Positions 53,424 through 63,613 of a stretch of 64,000 bases of DNA are shown piece by piece; position 1 is the stretch's first letter; every line of letters begins with the position of its first letter. A program made the translations under genes and the position numbers. This DNA is from Hyphomicrobiales bacterium (GTDB taxonomy: Bacteria; Pseudomonadota; Alphaproteobacteria; Rhizobiales; Beijerinckiaceae). The notes below the pieces were generated by a model that saw only the letters and a list, made by a program, of their open reading frames with translations, made no database searches and was not told where the DNA came from. The stretch lies in contig UBNE01000012.1 of assembly GCA_900466745.1 (NCBI GenBank), positions 1-64,000 on the forward strand. Direction: 5' to 3'.

Positions 53424-54395
53424 TCACTTTTCAGCGGCAGGCTGCCAGAGCGCCAGAGGCTCGTCAAGCCGCAAGCCGACGGGCTGATCCGCCGCCCGGG
53501 CGATCGACGCCGCCAGCCCGTCGAGGCCGGCGAGACGCGCGCCCACCTCGGCGAGGCTCCACAGCCCGAAGCGCGAGGCGCTGCTGCGCGGCCTCCAGTC
53601 GCGAACCTTGAGGTCCTTGGCGACTTTCTTCTCCTTTTCCAGCCAGGCGATGCCCTCGCGCTCGCCGCCGAGTTCGTCGATCAGCTTCAGGGCCAGGGCC
53701 TGGCGCCCGGAGAAGACGCGCCCGTCGGAGGCGGCGCCGAGCTGGGCGTCGTCGAGGCGGCGCCGGTCGCGCACCATCTGCTTGAACCAGCGGTAATTGT
53801 CGTCGACGACGCTCTGCAGCGCGGCGCGCGCCTCGGGCGAGGTCGGCTCGAAGCCGTTCGGCGCCGCCTTCAGCGGGCTCGACTTGACCTCCTCGACCTT
53901 GACCCCGACCGTGCCCAGCAACTGGCTGACATTGGGATACTGGAAGAGCACGCCGATCGAGCCGACGAGCGAGGTCTCGCGCGCGACGATATGGTCGGTG
54001 CCCATCGCCGCGATATAGCCGCCGGAGGCCGCCAGCCCGCCGACCACCGTGACCACCGGCTTCTTGGCCGCGAGCTCGCGCAGCGCGATATGCAGCGCCT
54101 CGGCGCCGGAGGCGGTGCCGCCGGGGCTGTTGATGTCGAGCACGACGCCGGACACCGCCTTGCTGTCGCCGACCGACTTGATCAGGTCCAGGGTGCGTCG
54201 GTCCCCCGAGATGAAGCCCGAGATCGAGACGCGGGCGATATGCGGGCTGGAGAGGGAGATCGGCCCATCGCCGCGCCAGGCGAGGCCGCCGATGACGGCC
54301 GCCGCGATCACCCCCAGGACGGCCAGCACGCGCCAGAGCGTCAGCTTGCGCCGCAGATTGCGGCGGTCGGCGAGCAGATCGGCATCGGACGCCAT
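53424..54395 (-). CDS. sppA: Signal peptide peptidase SppA (short form)
   Basis: The 323-residue inner-membrane serine protease digests leftover signal peptides. An anchor is at about 22-40. The catalytic serine is Ser124 in [16 protein letters not shown], and Lys176 ([12 protein letters not shown]) is 52 residues later, the same spacing as the Ser-Lys dyad of Bacillus Spp[16 protein letters not shown] and [20 protein letters not shown] are also typical. It leads the sppA-ihfB-lapA group. Confidence 0.93.
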   Translation of the reverse strand: MASDADLLADRRNLRRKLTLWRVLAVLGVIAAAVIGGLAWRGDGPISLSSPHIARVSISGFISGDRRTLDLIKSVGDSKAVSGVVLDINSPGGTASGAEALHIALRELAAKKPVVTVVGGLAASGGYIAAMGTDHIVARETSLVGSIGVLFQYPNVSQLLGTVGVKVEEVKSSPLKAAPNGFEPTSPEARAALQSVVDDNYRWFKQMVRDRRRLDDAQLGAASDGRVFSGRQALALKLIDELGGEREGIAWLEKEKKVAKDLKVRDWRPRSSASRFGLWSLAEVGARLAGLDGLAASIARAADQPVGLRLDEPLALWQPAAEK

Positions 54396-54417
54396 CGGGG
54401 AACTCCAGTCGGCGAGG

Positions 54418-54513
54418 GACGGATCGATCAGGCTGGGCCAACCTGATCGATCCGTCTCTAACGTATTGATAGGGAACGCGTGACCTGATCAGATTGCACC
54501 GCAATCCGATCAG
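54418..54513. repeat. Two adjacent inverted repeats between sppA and the Hsp70 gene
   Basis: gacggatcgatcagg (54418-54432) and cctgatcgatccgtc (54442-54456) form a perfect 15-bp stem with a 9-base loop. Then ctgatcagattgc (54485-54497) pairs with gcaatccgatcag (54501-54513), nearly perfect. Both contain the same gatcag half. They may be protein-binding sites for the sppA promoter or remnants of insertion of the Hsp70 gene. Confidence 0.65.
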
Positions 54514-54577
54514 CGCGTGCTCTGGGGCCCGTGGTGTAACCCCGTCGCGCCGGCCGGGCAAGGCGCCCGGCGCCGCT

Positions 54578-55867
54578 TCAGGCCGCGACCGAGGCGCGCG
54601 CCCGGTCGCGCGCGACCAAGGCGAGCCCGCTCGCGACCGAGCGGAAGGCGTCGCCGATATGAACCTTCCCCGCGCCGAAGCGCCGGTCGAACAGGGCTCG
54701 CACCGCCGGCACATGCGAGGTTCCGCCGGTCATGAAGACGGCCTCGATCCGGCCGGCGTCGACGCCGGCATCCGCCAGCGCCCGGTCGAGCGCGATCTCG
54801 ATCGCGCCGACATCCTCGGCGATCCAGCGCTCGAAATCGAGGCGGCGGATCGGGCTTTCGATGGCGACGCCCATCTGGACGAAGCGCAGCACCGTCTCGT
54901 CCCGTTCCGACAGCGCGATCTTGGCGGCCGAGACGGCGCGGTAGAGCTCGTAGCCGAGATCGTATTCGATCACGGTCAGCAGATCCTCGAGCTTGCCGGG
55001 CTCGACGGCCTCGCGGATCAGGGCGTTGAGCTCGGCCATGGTCTCGCGGCTCTTCATCAGCGAGAGCTTGTGCCATTGCGCGAAGGCGGCGTGGTAATGC
55101 GCCGGCACCGGCAGCAGCTTGCCGAAGGAGCGGTATTCCGTGCCCTTGCCCAGCGCCGGCGAGACGGCGTGCTCGATGATCCGGTAGTCGAAGGTGTCGC
55201 CGGCGACGCCGACGCCGGCATGGGAGAGCGGGATCGCCTCCAGCCCGCCGCGCTCGCCGGGCTCGAAGCGCATCACCGAGAAGTCGCTGGTGCCGCCGCC
55301 GAAATCGGCGACCAGCATGGTCTGCGGCGTCTTCAGCTCGCGGGCGTACCAGTAGGCGGCGCCGAGCGGCTCATAGGCGAAATCGACCTGGTCCATGCCC
55401 GCCTTGCCATAGGAACCCTTCAGGCGCCCCAGCGCCAGCTCCTCGTCCGGCCGCTCGCCGGCGAAGACGACGGGCCGGCCCGAGACCAGCGGCAGCGTCG
55501 CGGCATCGGCCAGCCCCTTGGTCAGGTCGCCGAGGAAGACGCCGATCAGATCCTCCAGCCGGAAGAGCTTGCCGAAGAGCCGCGTCTCCTGGAAGGCGCG
55601 GCTGGAGAGATGCGTCTTGAGCGATTGCAGGAAGCGGTGCTCGCTGGTCATGCCGAGCGCCATGTCGAGCGCGTCGGGGCCGCTGACATGGGTGATGCGG
55701 CTCTGCGGCGGCCGGCCTTCGCGCCAGAACATCAGCGCCGAGCGATAGGCGTCGACCGCGCCCTGCCGTGTCGCGAAGGAGCGCGTCACGACCTTGCCGT
55801 CGGCTCCCGCCAGCGCGACGACGCTGTTGGTGGTGCCGAAGTCGATGCCGATGGCGGCGGGGGTCAT
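54578..55867 (-). CDS. Hsp70-family chaperone, YegD-like
   Basis: This 429-residue protein has only the actin-like ATPase part of Hsp70: GIDFGTTNSVVALAGADG, LVADFGGGTSDFSVMRFEPG and EAVFMTGGTSHVPAVRALFD. There is no C-terminal substrate-binding domain. This is the form of E. coli YegD, whose client is unknown. It stands between rpsA and sppA, genes which are neighbours in many relatives. It is flanked by repeats on both sides, which suggests later insertion. ATG at 55867. Confidence 0.9.
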   Translation of the reverse strand: MTPAAIGIDFGTTNSVVALAGADGKVVTRSFATRQGAVDAYRSALMFWREGRPPQSRITHVSGPDALDMALGMTSEHRFLQSLKTHLSSRAFQETRLFGKLFRLEDLIGVFLGDLTKGLADAATLPLVSGRPVVFAGERPDEELALGRLKGSYGKAGMDQVDFAYEPLGAAYWYARELKTPQTMLVADFGGGTSDFSVMRFEPGERGGLEAIPLSHAGVGVAGDTFDYRIIEHAVSPALGKGTEYRSFGKLLPVPAHYHAAFAQWHKLSLMKSRETMAELNALIREAVEPGKLEDLLTVIEYDLGYELYRAVSAAKIALSERDETVLRFVQMGVAIESPIRRLDFERWIAEDVGAIEIALDRALADAGVDAGRIEAVFMTGGTSHVPAVRALFDRRFGAGKVHIGDAFRSVASGLALVARDRARASVAA

Positions 55868-55910
55868 GATGCTTCTCCTCACTAGGCGATGCGCGGCCAA
55901 CAATCGCGCC

Positions 55911-56022
55911 GTCATCCCGGACAAGCCGCGAAGCGGCGCCGATCCGGGATCCATGCCGGATCGTTTCCGGCAAAGGTTCAGGCATGGATCCCGGGTCTAC
56001 GCTGCGCTTCGCCCGGGATGAC
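55911..56022. repeat. REP-like composite inverted repeat
   Basis: gtcatcccgga (55911-55921) pairs with the cccgggatgac end at 56012-56022. Inner arms gatccatgcc and ggcatggatc enclose a third small stem. This is the best preserved long copy in the window, and it resembles the one at 33990 almost base for base over the arms. Confidence 0.75.
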
Positions 56023-56058
56023 CACCGCCAACCCATGAATGATGACAACCGAAACAAA

Positions 56059-56086
56059 AGCCCGCGCGGATTTCTCCGCGCGGGCT
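56059..56086 (-). terminator. Rho-independent terminator of rpsA
   Basis: On the minus strand agcccgcgcgga and tccgcgcgggct form a perfect 12-bp stem with a gaaa loop, followed by TTTTGTTTC. It lies 36 bp after the rpsA stop codon, as expected for a strong intrinsic terminator. Confidence 0.9.
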
Positions 56087-56121
56087 GATCTCGAAGGCCG
56101 GCTGCCGCAGCAGCCGAAACC

Positions 56122-57825
56122 TCACTTCTTGTCGCCGGCCTTCTTGAGGGCGGCACCGAGGATGTCGCCGAGCGAGGCGCCGGAGTCCTGCGAACCGAAC
56201 TGGGCGATCGCCTCCTTCTCCTCGGCCATCTCCAGGGCCTTGATCGAGACCTGGATCTTGCGGGCCTTCTTGTCGAAGAGGACGACGCGGGCATCGACCT
56301 TCTCGCCGGCCGCGAAGCGCTCGGGGCGCTGCTCGGCGCGGTCACGCGCCAGCTCGGCGCGCTTGATGAAGGTCATCATGTCGGTGCCGACGATCTTGAC
56401 GTCGAGACCGGAGTCCTTGACCTCGACCACCTCGCAGGTGACGACCTGGCCCTTCTTGAACTCGCCGGCATCCACGAAGGGATCGCCGCCAAGCTGCTTC
56501 AGGCCGAGCGAGATGCGCTCCTTCTCCACGTCGACATCGAGAACGACGGCCTGCAGCACGTCGCCCTTCTTGTACTCCTCGATGACCTGCTCGCCCGGAC
56601 GGTTCCAGTCGAGATCCGAGAGGTGGATCATGCCGTCGATGTCGCCTTCGAGGCCCAGGAACAGGCCGAACTCGGTCTTGTTCTTGACCTCGCCCTCGAC
56701 CACCGAGCCCTGCGGATGCTGCTCGGCGAAGACTTCCCACGGGTTGCGGAGCGTCTGCTTGAGGCCGAGCGAGATGCGGCGCTTGACCGGATCGACCTCG
56801 AGGATCGCGACGTCGACTTCCTGCGAGGTCGAGACGATCTTGCCGGGGTGGACGTTCTTCTTGGTCCAGGACATCTCGGAGACGTGGATCAGGCCTTCGA
56901 TGCCCGGCTCCACCTCGACGAACGCGCCGTAGTCCGTGATGTTGGTCACGCGGCCCTTGAGGCGGGTGCCGACCGGATAGCGCTCGGCGATGCCGTCCCA
57001 CGGATCGGCCAGCAACTGCTTGATGCCGAGCGAGATGCGGTGCGTGTCCTGGTTGATCTTGATGATCTTGACCTTGACCGTCTGGCCGATGGTCACGACC
57101 TCGGACGGGTGGTTCACGCGGCGCCACGCCATGTCGGTGACGTGCAGCAGGCCGTCGATGCCGCCGAGGTCGACGAACGCACCGTATTCGGTGATGTTCT
57201 TGACGACGCCGTCGATGACCTGGCCCTCTTCGAGCGAGGCGACCAGCTCGGAGCGCGCCTCGGCGCGGGTCTCTTCGAGGACGGTGCGGCGCGACACGAC
57301 GATGTTGCCGCGGCGGCGATCCATCTTGAGGATCTCGAAGGGCTGCGGCTGGCCCATCAGCGGGCCGACGTCGCGGATCGGACGGATGTCGACTTGGCTG
57401 CGCGGCAGGAAGGCGACGGCGCCGTCGAGATCGACGGTGTAGCCGCCCTTGACGGTGTTGAAGATCATGCCGGTGACCTTCTCGCGGGCCTCGAAGGCCT
57501 TCTCGAGCTTGACCCAGCTCTCTTCGCGACGGGCCTTGTCACGGCTGATGACGGCTTCGCCGAGCGCGTTCTCGATCCGGTCCAGATAGACCTCGACCTC
57601 GTCGCCGACGTTCAGCTCCTGCTCGCGGCCGGGGCCGGTGAATTCCTTGAGCGCGACGCGACCTTCGGTCTTCAGACCGACGTCGATGATCGCCATGTCC
57701 TTCTCAATGGCGACGACCTTGCCCTTGATGACGGAACCTTCGAGGGCTTCGTTCTTGGTGAAGGACTCTTCGAGCAGGGCGGCGAAATCCTCGCGGCCCG
57801 CGTTGTAGCTCTCAACTGCTGACAT
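56122..57825 (-). CDS. rpsA: 30S ribosomal protein S1
   Basis: S1 holds mRNA on the 30S subunit. The 567-residue protein has six S1 OB repeats, the later ones as in VVKNITEYGAFVDLGGIDGL, GRVTNITDYGAFVEVEPGIE and GEVKNKTEFGLFLGLEGDID. The start ATG 57825 follows AGGAGATTAC. cmk, which usually precedes rpsA, is absent; the next gene upstream is the divergent lemA. A strong terminator follows the stop. Confidence 0.97.
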   Translation of the reverse strand: MSAVESYNAGREDFAALLEESFTKNEALEGSVIKGKVVAIEKDMAIIDVGLKTEGRVALKEFTGPGREQELNVGDEVEVYLDRIENALGEAVISRDKARREESWVKLEKAFEAREKVTGMIFNTVKGGYTVDLDGAVAFLPRSQVDIRPIRDVGPLMGQPQPFEILKMDRRRGNIVVSRRTVLEETRAEARSELVASLEEGQVIDGVVKNITEYGAFVDLGGIDGLLHVTDMAWRRVNHPSEVVTIGQTVKVKIIKINQDTHRISLGIKQLLADPWDGIAERYPVGTRLKGRVTNITDYGAFVEVEPGIEGLIHVSEMSWTKKNVHPGKIVSTSQEVDVAILEVDPVKRRISLGLKQTLRNPWEVFAEQHPQGSVVEGEVKNKTEFGLFLGLEGDIDGMIHLSDLDWNRPGEQVIEEYKKGDVLQAVVLDVDVEKERISLGLKQLGGDPFVDAGEFKKGQVVTCEVVEVKDSGLDVKIVGTDMMTFIKRAELARDRAEQRPERFAAGEKVDARVVLFDKKARKIQVSIKALEMAEEKEAIAQFGSQDSGASLGDILGAALKKAGDKK

Positions 57826-58266
57826 GTAATCTCCTGGGAGCCGGCCGCGTATCCCGCGGATGTCCGGCATGGTGCCTTCGGTTCGTGTTGCAGGCCGGAT
57901 CGCTGCCGTCGGCGCCTCCGCTCGGGAGGCTTCCGGCTCGTCGAAGAGCCGCAGGCACCAGAGCCGCCGGAGAGATCCGCATCCGCAGGCTGCGTTTCCA
58001 GCACGAAACGGGAGCCAGCCTCGGAGGCCGCCCCCGGCGCATGATGGATCACGGCCATTCGGACAGGCGGGATTTAGTGCAAGCGCGGCATCAGGGCAAG
58101 GGCCATCGGCCGGATCGGCCGGGAAACCGCGTTTTTTCCGCGCCGTCTCCGTCCGGCACGAAGCGTCGGCCGCGTCAAGATCGCGATGAAGGGCGCGGCT
58201 TCCGTGCCCGCCCGGTTTCATGCCACTCTGTCGCCCGGCATCGCGCGGGCTTGGGGAGAGCGCTTC
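57826..58266. other. Long intergenic region upstream of rpsA and lemA
   Basis: These 441 bases lie between divergent starts. Small GC hairpins are visible, such as gcctccgctcgggaggc at 57914-57930 and cggctcgtcgaagagccg at 57934-57951. They would be in the rpsA 5' leader on the minus strand and could serve S1 autoregulation. No small ORF has support. Confidence 0.5.
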
Positions 58267-58824
58267 ATGGGCTGGATCATTCTGGGGCTGGTCGTCGTCC
58301 TCGCGATCTATCTGGTGATGACCTATAACGGGCTGGTCGCGATGCGGCAGCGCGTCAACCAGGCCTTCGCCGATATCGACGTCCAGCTCAAGCAGCGGCA
58401 CGACCTGATCCCGAACCTCGTCGAGACGGTGAAGGGCTACGCCACCCATGAGAAATCGACGCTCGACGCCGTGATCGCCGCCCGCAACGCCGCGCAAGGA
58501 GCGGGCAGCGTCCACGACAAGGCGGCGGCCGAGCAGCAGTTGTCCGGCGCGGTCGGGCGGCTGCTGGCGCTGGGCGAGGCCTATCCGGACCTCAAGGCGA
58601 GCGCCAATTTCCAGCAATTGCAGGTCGACCTCGGCAACGTCGAGGACAAGCTCGCGGCGGCCCGGCGCTTCTTCAACAATGCGGTGAGCGAGTTCAACGC
58701 CGCGATCCAGGCCTTCCCGGCCGTTCTCTTCGCCCCGCAGATGGGCTTCAGCCAGCGCGAATTCTTCGATGTCGGCCCCGAGACCCGCAGCCAGATCGAG
58801 ACCGCACCGAGCGTGAAGTTCTGA
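58267..58824 (+). CDS. LemA-family membrane protein
   Basis: This 185-residue protein has a single N-terminal anchor (GWIILGLVVVLAIYLVMTYN) and a helical domain with the LemA signature VNQAFADIDVQLKQRHDLIP, NLVETVKGYATHEK, then ARRFFNNAVSEFNAAIQAFP. Function is unclear; it is regularly paired with an M48 protease, as here (38 bp upstream of it). ATG at 58267. Confidence 0.9.
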   Translation: MGWIILGLVVVLAIYLVMTYNGLVAMRQRVNQAFADIDVQLKQRHDLIPNLVETVKGYATHEKSTLDAVIAARNAAQGAGSVHDKAAAEQQLSGAVGRLLALGEAYPDLKASANFQQLQVDLGNVEDKLAAARRFFNNAVSEFNAAIQAFPAVLFAPQMGFSQREFFDVGPETRSQIETAPSVKF

Positions 58825-58861
58825 CGGCAGGACCGGCGCTTACGGCAAGGGAGCGGCTGCG

Positions 58862-59947
58862 ATGGCGCAGGCCTTCGGGCTCTATACCCATCAGCGCAAC
58901 AACCGGATCAGGTCCAACCTCCTGATCGCCGGGCTCTTCCTGCTGGTCTATCTCACCACCTGGGGGCTGCTGCTGGTCGCCTATGGCTATGGCGGCGTGC
59001 CGCGCGGGCAGTCCGTTTTAGGCGAGGCCAACCGCGTCTTCCGCTCGTGGTTCCCGTTCATCACCCTGGCGACGGTCCTGTGGGTCTTCCTCGGCTTCCG
59101 CATGAATGTCGCGATGATCGGGGCGGTGACGGGAGCCAAGGGCATCAGCCAGGCGGACAACCCCAAGCTTTACCGGATGCTGGAAAACCTGTGCATCTCG
59201 CGCGGCCTGCCGATGCCGAAGCTCGCGATCATGCAGAGCGACGCGCTCAACGCCTTCGCCAGCGGCGTCAACGACAGGCAGTTCACCGTGACCGTCACCA
59301 GCGGCCTGCTGGCCCAGCTCGACGACCAGGAGGTCGAGGCGGTCCTGGCGCATGAGCTGACCCATATCCGCAACGGCGACGTCCGGCTGATGGTGATCGC
59401 CGTGGTGATCGCGGGCGTGATCTCCTTTGCCGGCGAGCTCGTCTTCCGCGGCCTCGGGCGCAGCAACATCCGCGTCTCCTCCGACGATTCGAAGAAGGGC
59501 AACGGTTTCGCCGTCCTCCTCGGCATCGCCGTGATCGCGGTCTCCTGGTTCCTGGCGGTGCTGGTCCGGCTGTCGCTGTCGCGCTCGCGCGAATACCTCG
59601 CCGATGCCGGGGCGGTGGAACTGACCAAGAATCCCGATGCGATGATCTCGGCCCTGCTCAAGATCTCGGGCCGGGCCGATATCGACGGCGTGCCTTCCGG
59701 CGTGATGGATATGTGCTTCGAGAACGACCCGGACGATTTCGCCGATCTGTTCTCGACCCATCCCTCCGTCACCAAGCGCGTGCAGGCGCTGATCGAGACC
59801 GCCGGCGGGCGCATGCCGGCGATGCCGCCCCACCCGCCGAAGCTCGCCGAGCGCCAGGACCTGCCGACCATGGTCGAGGAGAACGCCGCCCGCGGTCCGT
59901 GGTCGCGTCCGCAGCCGGAGCCGGAGCCGGAGCGGGGGACGCGCTGA
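58862..59947 (+). CDS. M48-family membrane metallopeptidase (HtpX-like)
   Basis: The 361-residue inner-membrane protease has two N-terminal membrane segments (about 19-41 and 63-90), the zinc motif EVEAVLAHELTHIRNGDVRL (His164, Glu165, His168), two further membrane segments and the third ligand region SRSREYLADAGAVELTKNP. HtpX-like proteases degrade damaged membrane proteins. Companion of lemA. The C-terminus is rich in Pro and Glu. Confidence 0.92.
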   Translation: MAQAFGLYTHQRNNRIRSNLLIAGLFLLVYLTTWGLLLVAYGYGGVPRGQSVLGEANRVFRSWFPFITLATVLWVFLGFRMNVAMIGAVTGAKGISQADNPKLYRMLENLCISRGLPMPKLAIMQSDALNAFASGVNDRQFTVTVTSGLLAQLDDQEVEAVLAHELTHIRNGDVRLMVIAVVIAGVISFAGELVFRGLGRSNIRVSSDDSKKGNGFAVLLGIAVIAVSWFLAVLVRLSLSRSREYLADAGAVELTKNPDAMISALLKISGRADIDGVPSGVMDMCFENDPDDFADLFSTHPSVTKRVQALIETAGGRMPAMPPHPPKLAERQDLPTMVEENAARGPWSRPQPEPEPERGTR

Positions 59948-59980
59948 CCGGCCAGGAGCCGGCGCGCGCGTCTCAGGGTC

Positions 59981-60589
59981 TCAGCGCCCGTCGCGGGCCC
60001 AGCCGAGCGCCTCCTCCAGGCGGTCGTCTCCCCAGAACGGCTCGCCGTCCCCGGTGACGAAGAAGGGCGCGCCGAAGATGCCGATCGACCGGGCATATTC
60101 GATCTCGGCGCGCAGGCGGCCCTTGACCTCCTCGCTGCGCGACAGCGGGATCGCGGCGCCGGGCTCGCCGCCGGCCTGCTTCAGCGCGGCGCCGAGCACG
60201 ACCTCGTCGGCGATGTTGCGCCCCTCGCAGAACTGGGCCCGGAAGACCGCCCGGGAGAAGGCCGGCGTCCAGCCCTCCTCCCGCCCGGCCAGGGCGAGGC
60301 GCGCCGCCGCCAGCGAATTCTGCGGGAAGTTCTCGGGCTTGAGCATCTCGATGCCGAGCCGCCGGCCGCGCCGGGCGGTATCGCGCCACATATAGCGGCC
60401 CTTGTTCGGATAGATCGCGAAAGGCGAGCTGTTCCAGCCCTGCGCGGCGAAGATCGGACCGAGCAGAAAGGGCCGCCAGCGCAGGGCGACATCGGCCTCC
60501 TCGGCCAGTTTCTCGATCCTCAGGGCGCTCAGGCAGGAATAGGGCGACGCGAACTCATACCAGAAGTCCAGAACGGGACGATTCGGCAT
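59981..60589 (-). CDS. 2-hydroxychromene-2-carboxylate isomerase-like (GST kappa/DsbA fold) protein
   Basis: The protein has 202 residues and a thioredoxin fold with the serine-type start [20 protein letters not shown]. Middle and end blocks are [40 protein letters not shown] and [20 protein letters not shown]. This matches HCCA isomerases, which work with glutathione in aromatic breakdown, though no aromatic genes are near. The gene converges with the M48 protease. Confidence 0.88.
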   Translation of the reverse strand: MPNRPVLDFWYEFASPYSCLSALRIEKLAEEADVALRWRPFLLGPIFAAQGWNSSPFAIYPNKGRYMWRDTARRGRRLGIEMLKPENFPQNSLAAARLALAGREEGWTPAFSRAVFRAQFCEGRNIADEVVLGAALKQAGGEPGAAIPLSRSEEVKGRLRAEIEYARSIGIFGAPFFVTGDGEPFWGDDRLEEALGWARDGR

Positions 60590-60830
60590 TCAGCCTCCGA
60601 ACAGGTCGTCATCTCGTGTCGCGCCCCGCGAGCTTGTGCCCTGCGAGACCCGACGGCAAGCGCGCAGGACGCACGCTCGCGTTGCAGGGGCGAAGCCGGT
60701 TCCGGCGATCCATCAGCGGATGACACGGAATCGATCAGAAGGTTCCGATTGCGTCGCTCCCATGGCTGGGATAGTGCGCCATTGCGTCCGAAACGCGGCC
60801 CATGGGGGCTGCCAGAAGGAAATCGAACAG

Positions 60831-62063
<1,233 letters not shown>

Positions 62064-62077
62064 CGCTCATCGAGGGT

Positions 62078-62359
62078 GTCATCCCGTGCGCGCTGCGGCA
62101 TGTGAATGCCGCAGCGCATATACCGGACCGCGTGACGACAGAGGCTCCTACCACCCGGCGCGGTCCGACCACGCCGGGTTGCCTTTCGATGAGCGCGACC
62201 TTCCAGGCCCGGCGCGATGTCTGGATGACCTTCTCGCACGCAATCGCTTCCAGGGGATCGTCGAAGGTTTCGACATGGACCGGACGGTCGATATTTCATC
62301 CTGCCGACGGTCCCGTGTCCGCGCAGCGGCACCGCGCGCCGCAGCGCGCACGGGATGAC
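62078..62359. repeat. Nested inverted repeats after argG, outer arms 22 bp and perfect
   Basis: The 22 bases 62078-62099 (gtcatcccgtgcgcgctgcg + gc) and 62338-62359 are exact inverted copies 238 bp apart. Inside the left arm, gcgctgcggcat (62090-62101) and atgccgcagcgc (62106-62117) form a perfect 12-bp hairpin that probably ends argG transcription. The outer arms start like the REP family (gtcatccc). The 220 bases between hold no gene that I recognise. Confidence 0.7.
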
Positions 62360-62422
62360 ACGCGGCATGAACCGGCGCCCTCCTCGCGCGTTCAGCTCTC
62401 ACCTTTCACGTGAGTGCCCCGC

Positions 62423-62767
62423 ATGAAGCTCCCCGTTTCGACTGCTATCGCCGCCCTGCTCGCCGCCACGCCCGCCTTCGCGCAGGAAATCGCGCCGACC
62501 AAACCGGCGACGCCCGAGATCGCGACCTGCAAGAAGGCGGCGCTCGACGCGCTCTCGGCGAAGGAGCCCGAGATCAAGGACATCTATATCGACGAGGACG
62601 GCGCCACCGTCGCCGTGTCGGAGGCGAAGATCGAGGCGATTCCAGTGACGCGCATCGTCATGGCCGAGGCCTATCTGCGCACCGACCGCTCCGACAAGCC
62701 GCGCCGCTTCCTCTGCCTGCTCGGCGAGAAGAACAAGGTGCTGCTGACCTTCTTCACCGCGCGCTGA
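62423..62767 (+). CDS. Small secreted protein of unknown function
   Basis: The 114-residue product has a signal peptide (STAIAALLAATPAFAQ) and a small mature domain with two cysteines (EIATCKKAALDALSAKEPEI; RRFLCLLGEKNKVLLTFF) that may form a disulfide. The domain has alternating strands (DIYIDEDGATVAVSEAKIEA) but no family I know. ATG at 62423; a GTG at 62414 is possible. Confidence 0.75.
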   Translation: MKLPVSTAIAALLAATPAFAQEIAPTKPATPEIATCKKAALDALSAKEPEIKDIYIDEDGATVAVSEAKIEAIPVTRIVMAEAYLRTDRSDKPRRFLCLLGEKNKVLLTFFTAR

Positions 62768-62790
62768 ACCGGAGCGCCGGCCACTTTGAA

Positions 62791-63036
62791 TCAGGGTTCG
62801 TCGATGACCTCGGTCGAGGGACGGTCCTTGCCGTCGGCCAGCTCCTCGTGCCACTGGCCGTCGCCGTCCTGATAGACGATGCCGTCGGTGTTGCCGGCGA
62901 GCGTCTGGCGCGCCGCCGCCTCGGTGGCCGCCTTCAGCGCGGCCTCGTGCGAGCGGAAGGTTTCCGACAGAACGTCGCCGACCTTGTAGGCCCAGCCCCC
63001 GTCATGCTCGACGACTTCGTACCTGACTATCGCCAT
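62791..63036 (-). CDS. DUF2188-like small protein
   Basis: The 81-residue protein starts YEVVEHDGGWAYKVGDVLSE and continues FRSHEAALKAATEAAARQTL, resembling the DUF2188 pattern (strand, GGWAxK, then SHxxAxxxA helix). The tail GIVYQDGDGQWHEELADG is also typical. Function unknown. ATG at 63036 begins the domain; the open frame upstream belongs to the antisense of other coding sequence. Confidence 0.8.
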   Translation of the reverse strand: MAIVRYEVVEHDGGWAYKVGDVLSETFRSHEAALKAATEAAARQTLAGNTDGIVYQDGDGQWHEELADGKDRPSTEVIDEP

Positions 63037-63077
63037 GGCCACCTCCGTTCGAAAACCGGGAAACTTGGGCGGTGGCT

Positions 63078-63602
63078 TCAGGTTCCGGTCCGCTGCGACA
63101 GGAAGCGACGCAGTTCCTCGATCTGCGCCGGCTCGAAGCTGCGCTTCGGCAGGATCTGGTAGGTGGCCGGATGCGGCCAGAGCAGGAGCAGGGCGTCGTT
63201 CTCGAGCCAGCGCCGATAGGACGGCCAGCGATGCATGGAATGGCCGGATACGGTCTCGACGCTGAGGCCCTCCTCGTCCCAGCGATAATGCAAGGGGGCC
63301 TGGAAGGCCGGCACCGCGCGGAGATTGCGCCGGGCCGCGCGCCGGCCGAGCAGCAGCACGATCACCACCGGCAGGCCGAAGACCAGGAGCAGCGATCCGA
63401 CGCCGGCCAGCGCGATCGCTCCCGCCAGCCCGCCCGGAACCGCGCCGGAGAGAAGCAGGGCGAAATAGGCCGTGGCGACGCAGCAGAGCAGGGCCTGCTT
63501 CCACCATCTGGAGCGCTGGCGAAAGCCGTCGCGCAGCATCAGCCGCTGGGCGGCGACGAGGTCGTCTTCCCCGACGGCGACGACCGCCTCGCGCCGCATC
63601 AT
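63078..63602 (-). CDS. YcxB-like membrane protein
   Basis: This 174-residue protein has two membrane segments (QALLCCVATAYFALLLSGAV and LAGVGSLLLVFGLPVVIVLL) followed by a C-terminal domain with HYRWDEEGLSVETVSGHSMH, RWPSYRRWLENDALLLLWPH and a hydrophobic/basic end. This matches the YcxB-like family of unknown function. It lies 11 bp after fabI on the same strand and may share its transcript. Confidence 0.8.
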   Translation of the reverse strand: MMRREAVVAVGEDDLVAAQRLMLRDGFRQRSRWWKQALLCCVATAYFALLLSGAVPGGLAGAIALAGVGSLLLVFGLPVVIVLLLGRRAARRNLRAVPAFQAPLHYRWDEEGLSVETVSGHSMHRWPSYRRWLENDALLLLWPHPATYQILPKRSFEPAQIEELRRFLSQRTGT

Positions 63603-63613
63603 CCGGGCGGCCC

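Noticed and set aside
62086-62358. Plus-strand 90-codon frame inside the inverted-repeat unit after argG
   Set aside because: It starts within the terminator hairpin and has no motif; coding status cannot be supported.
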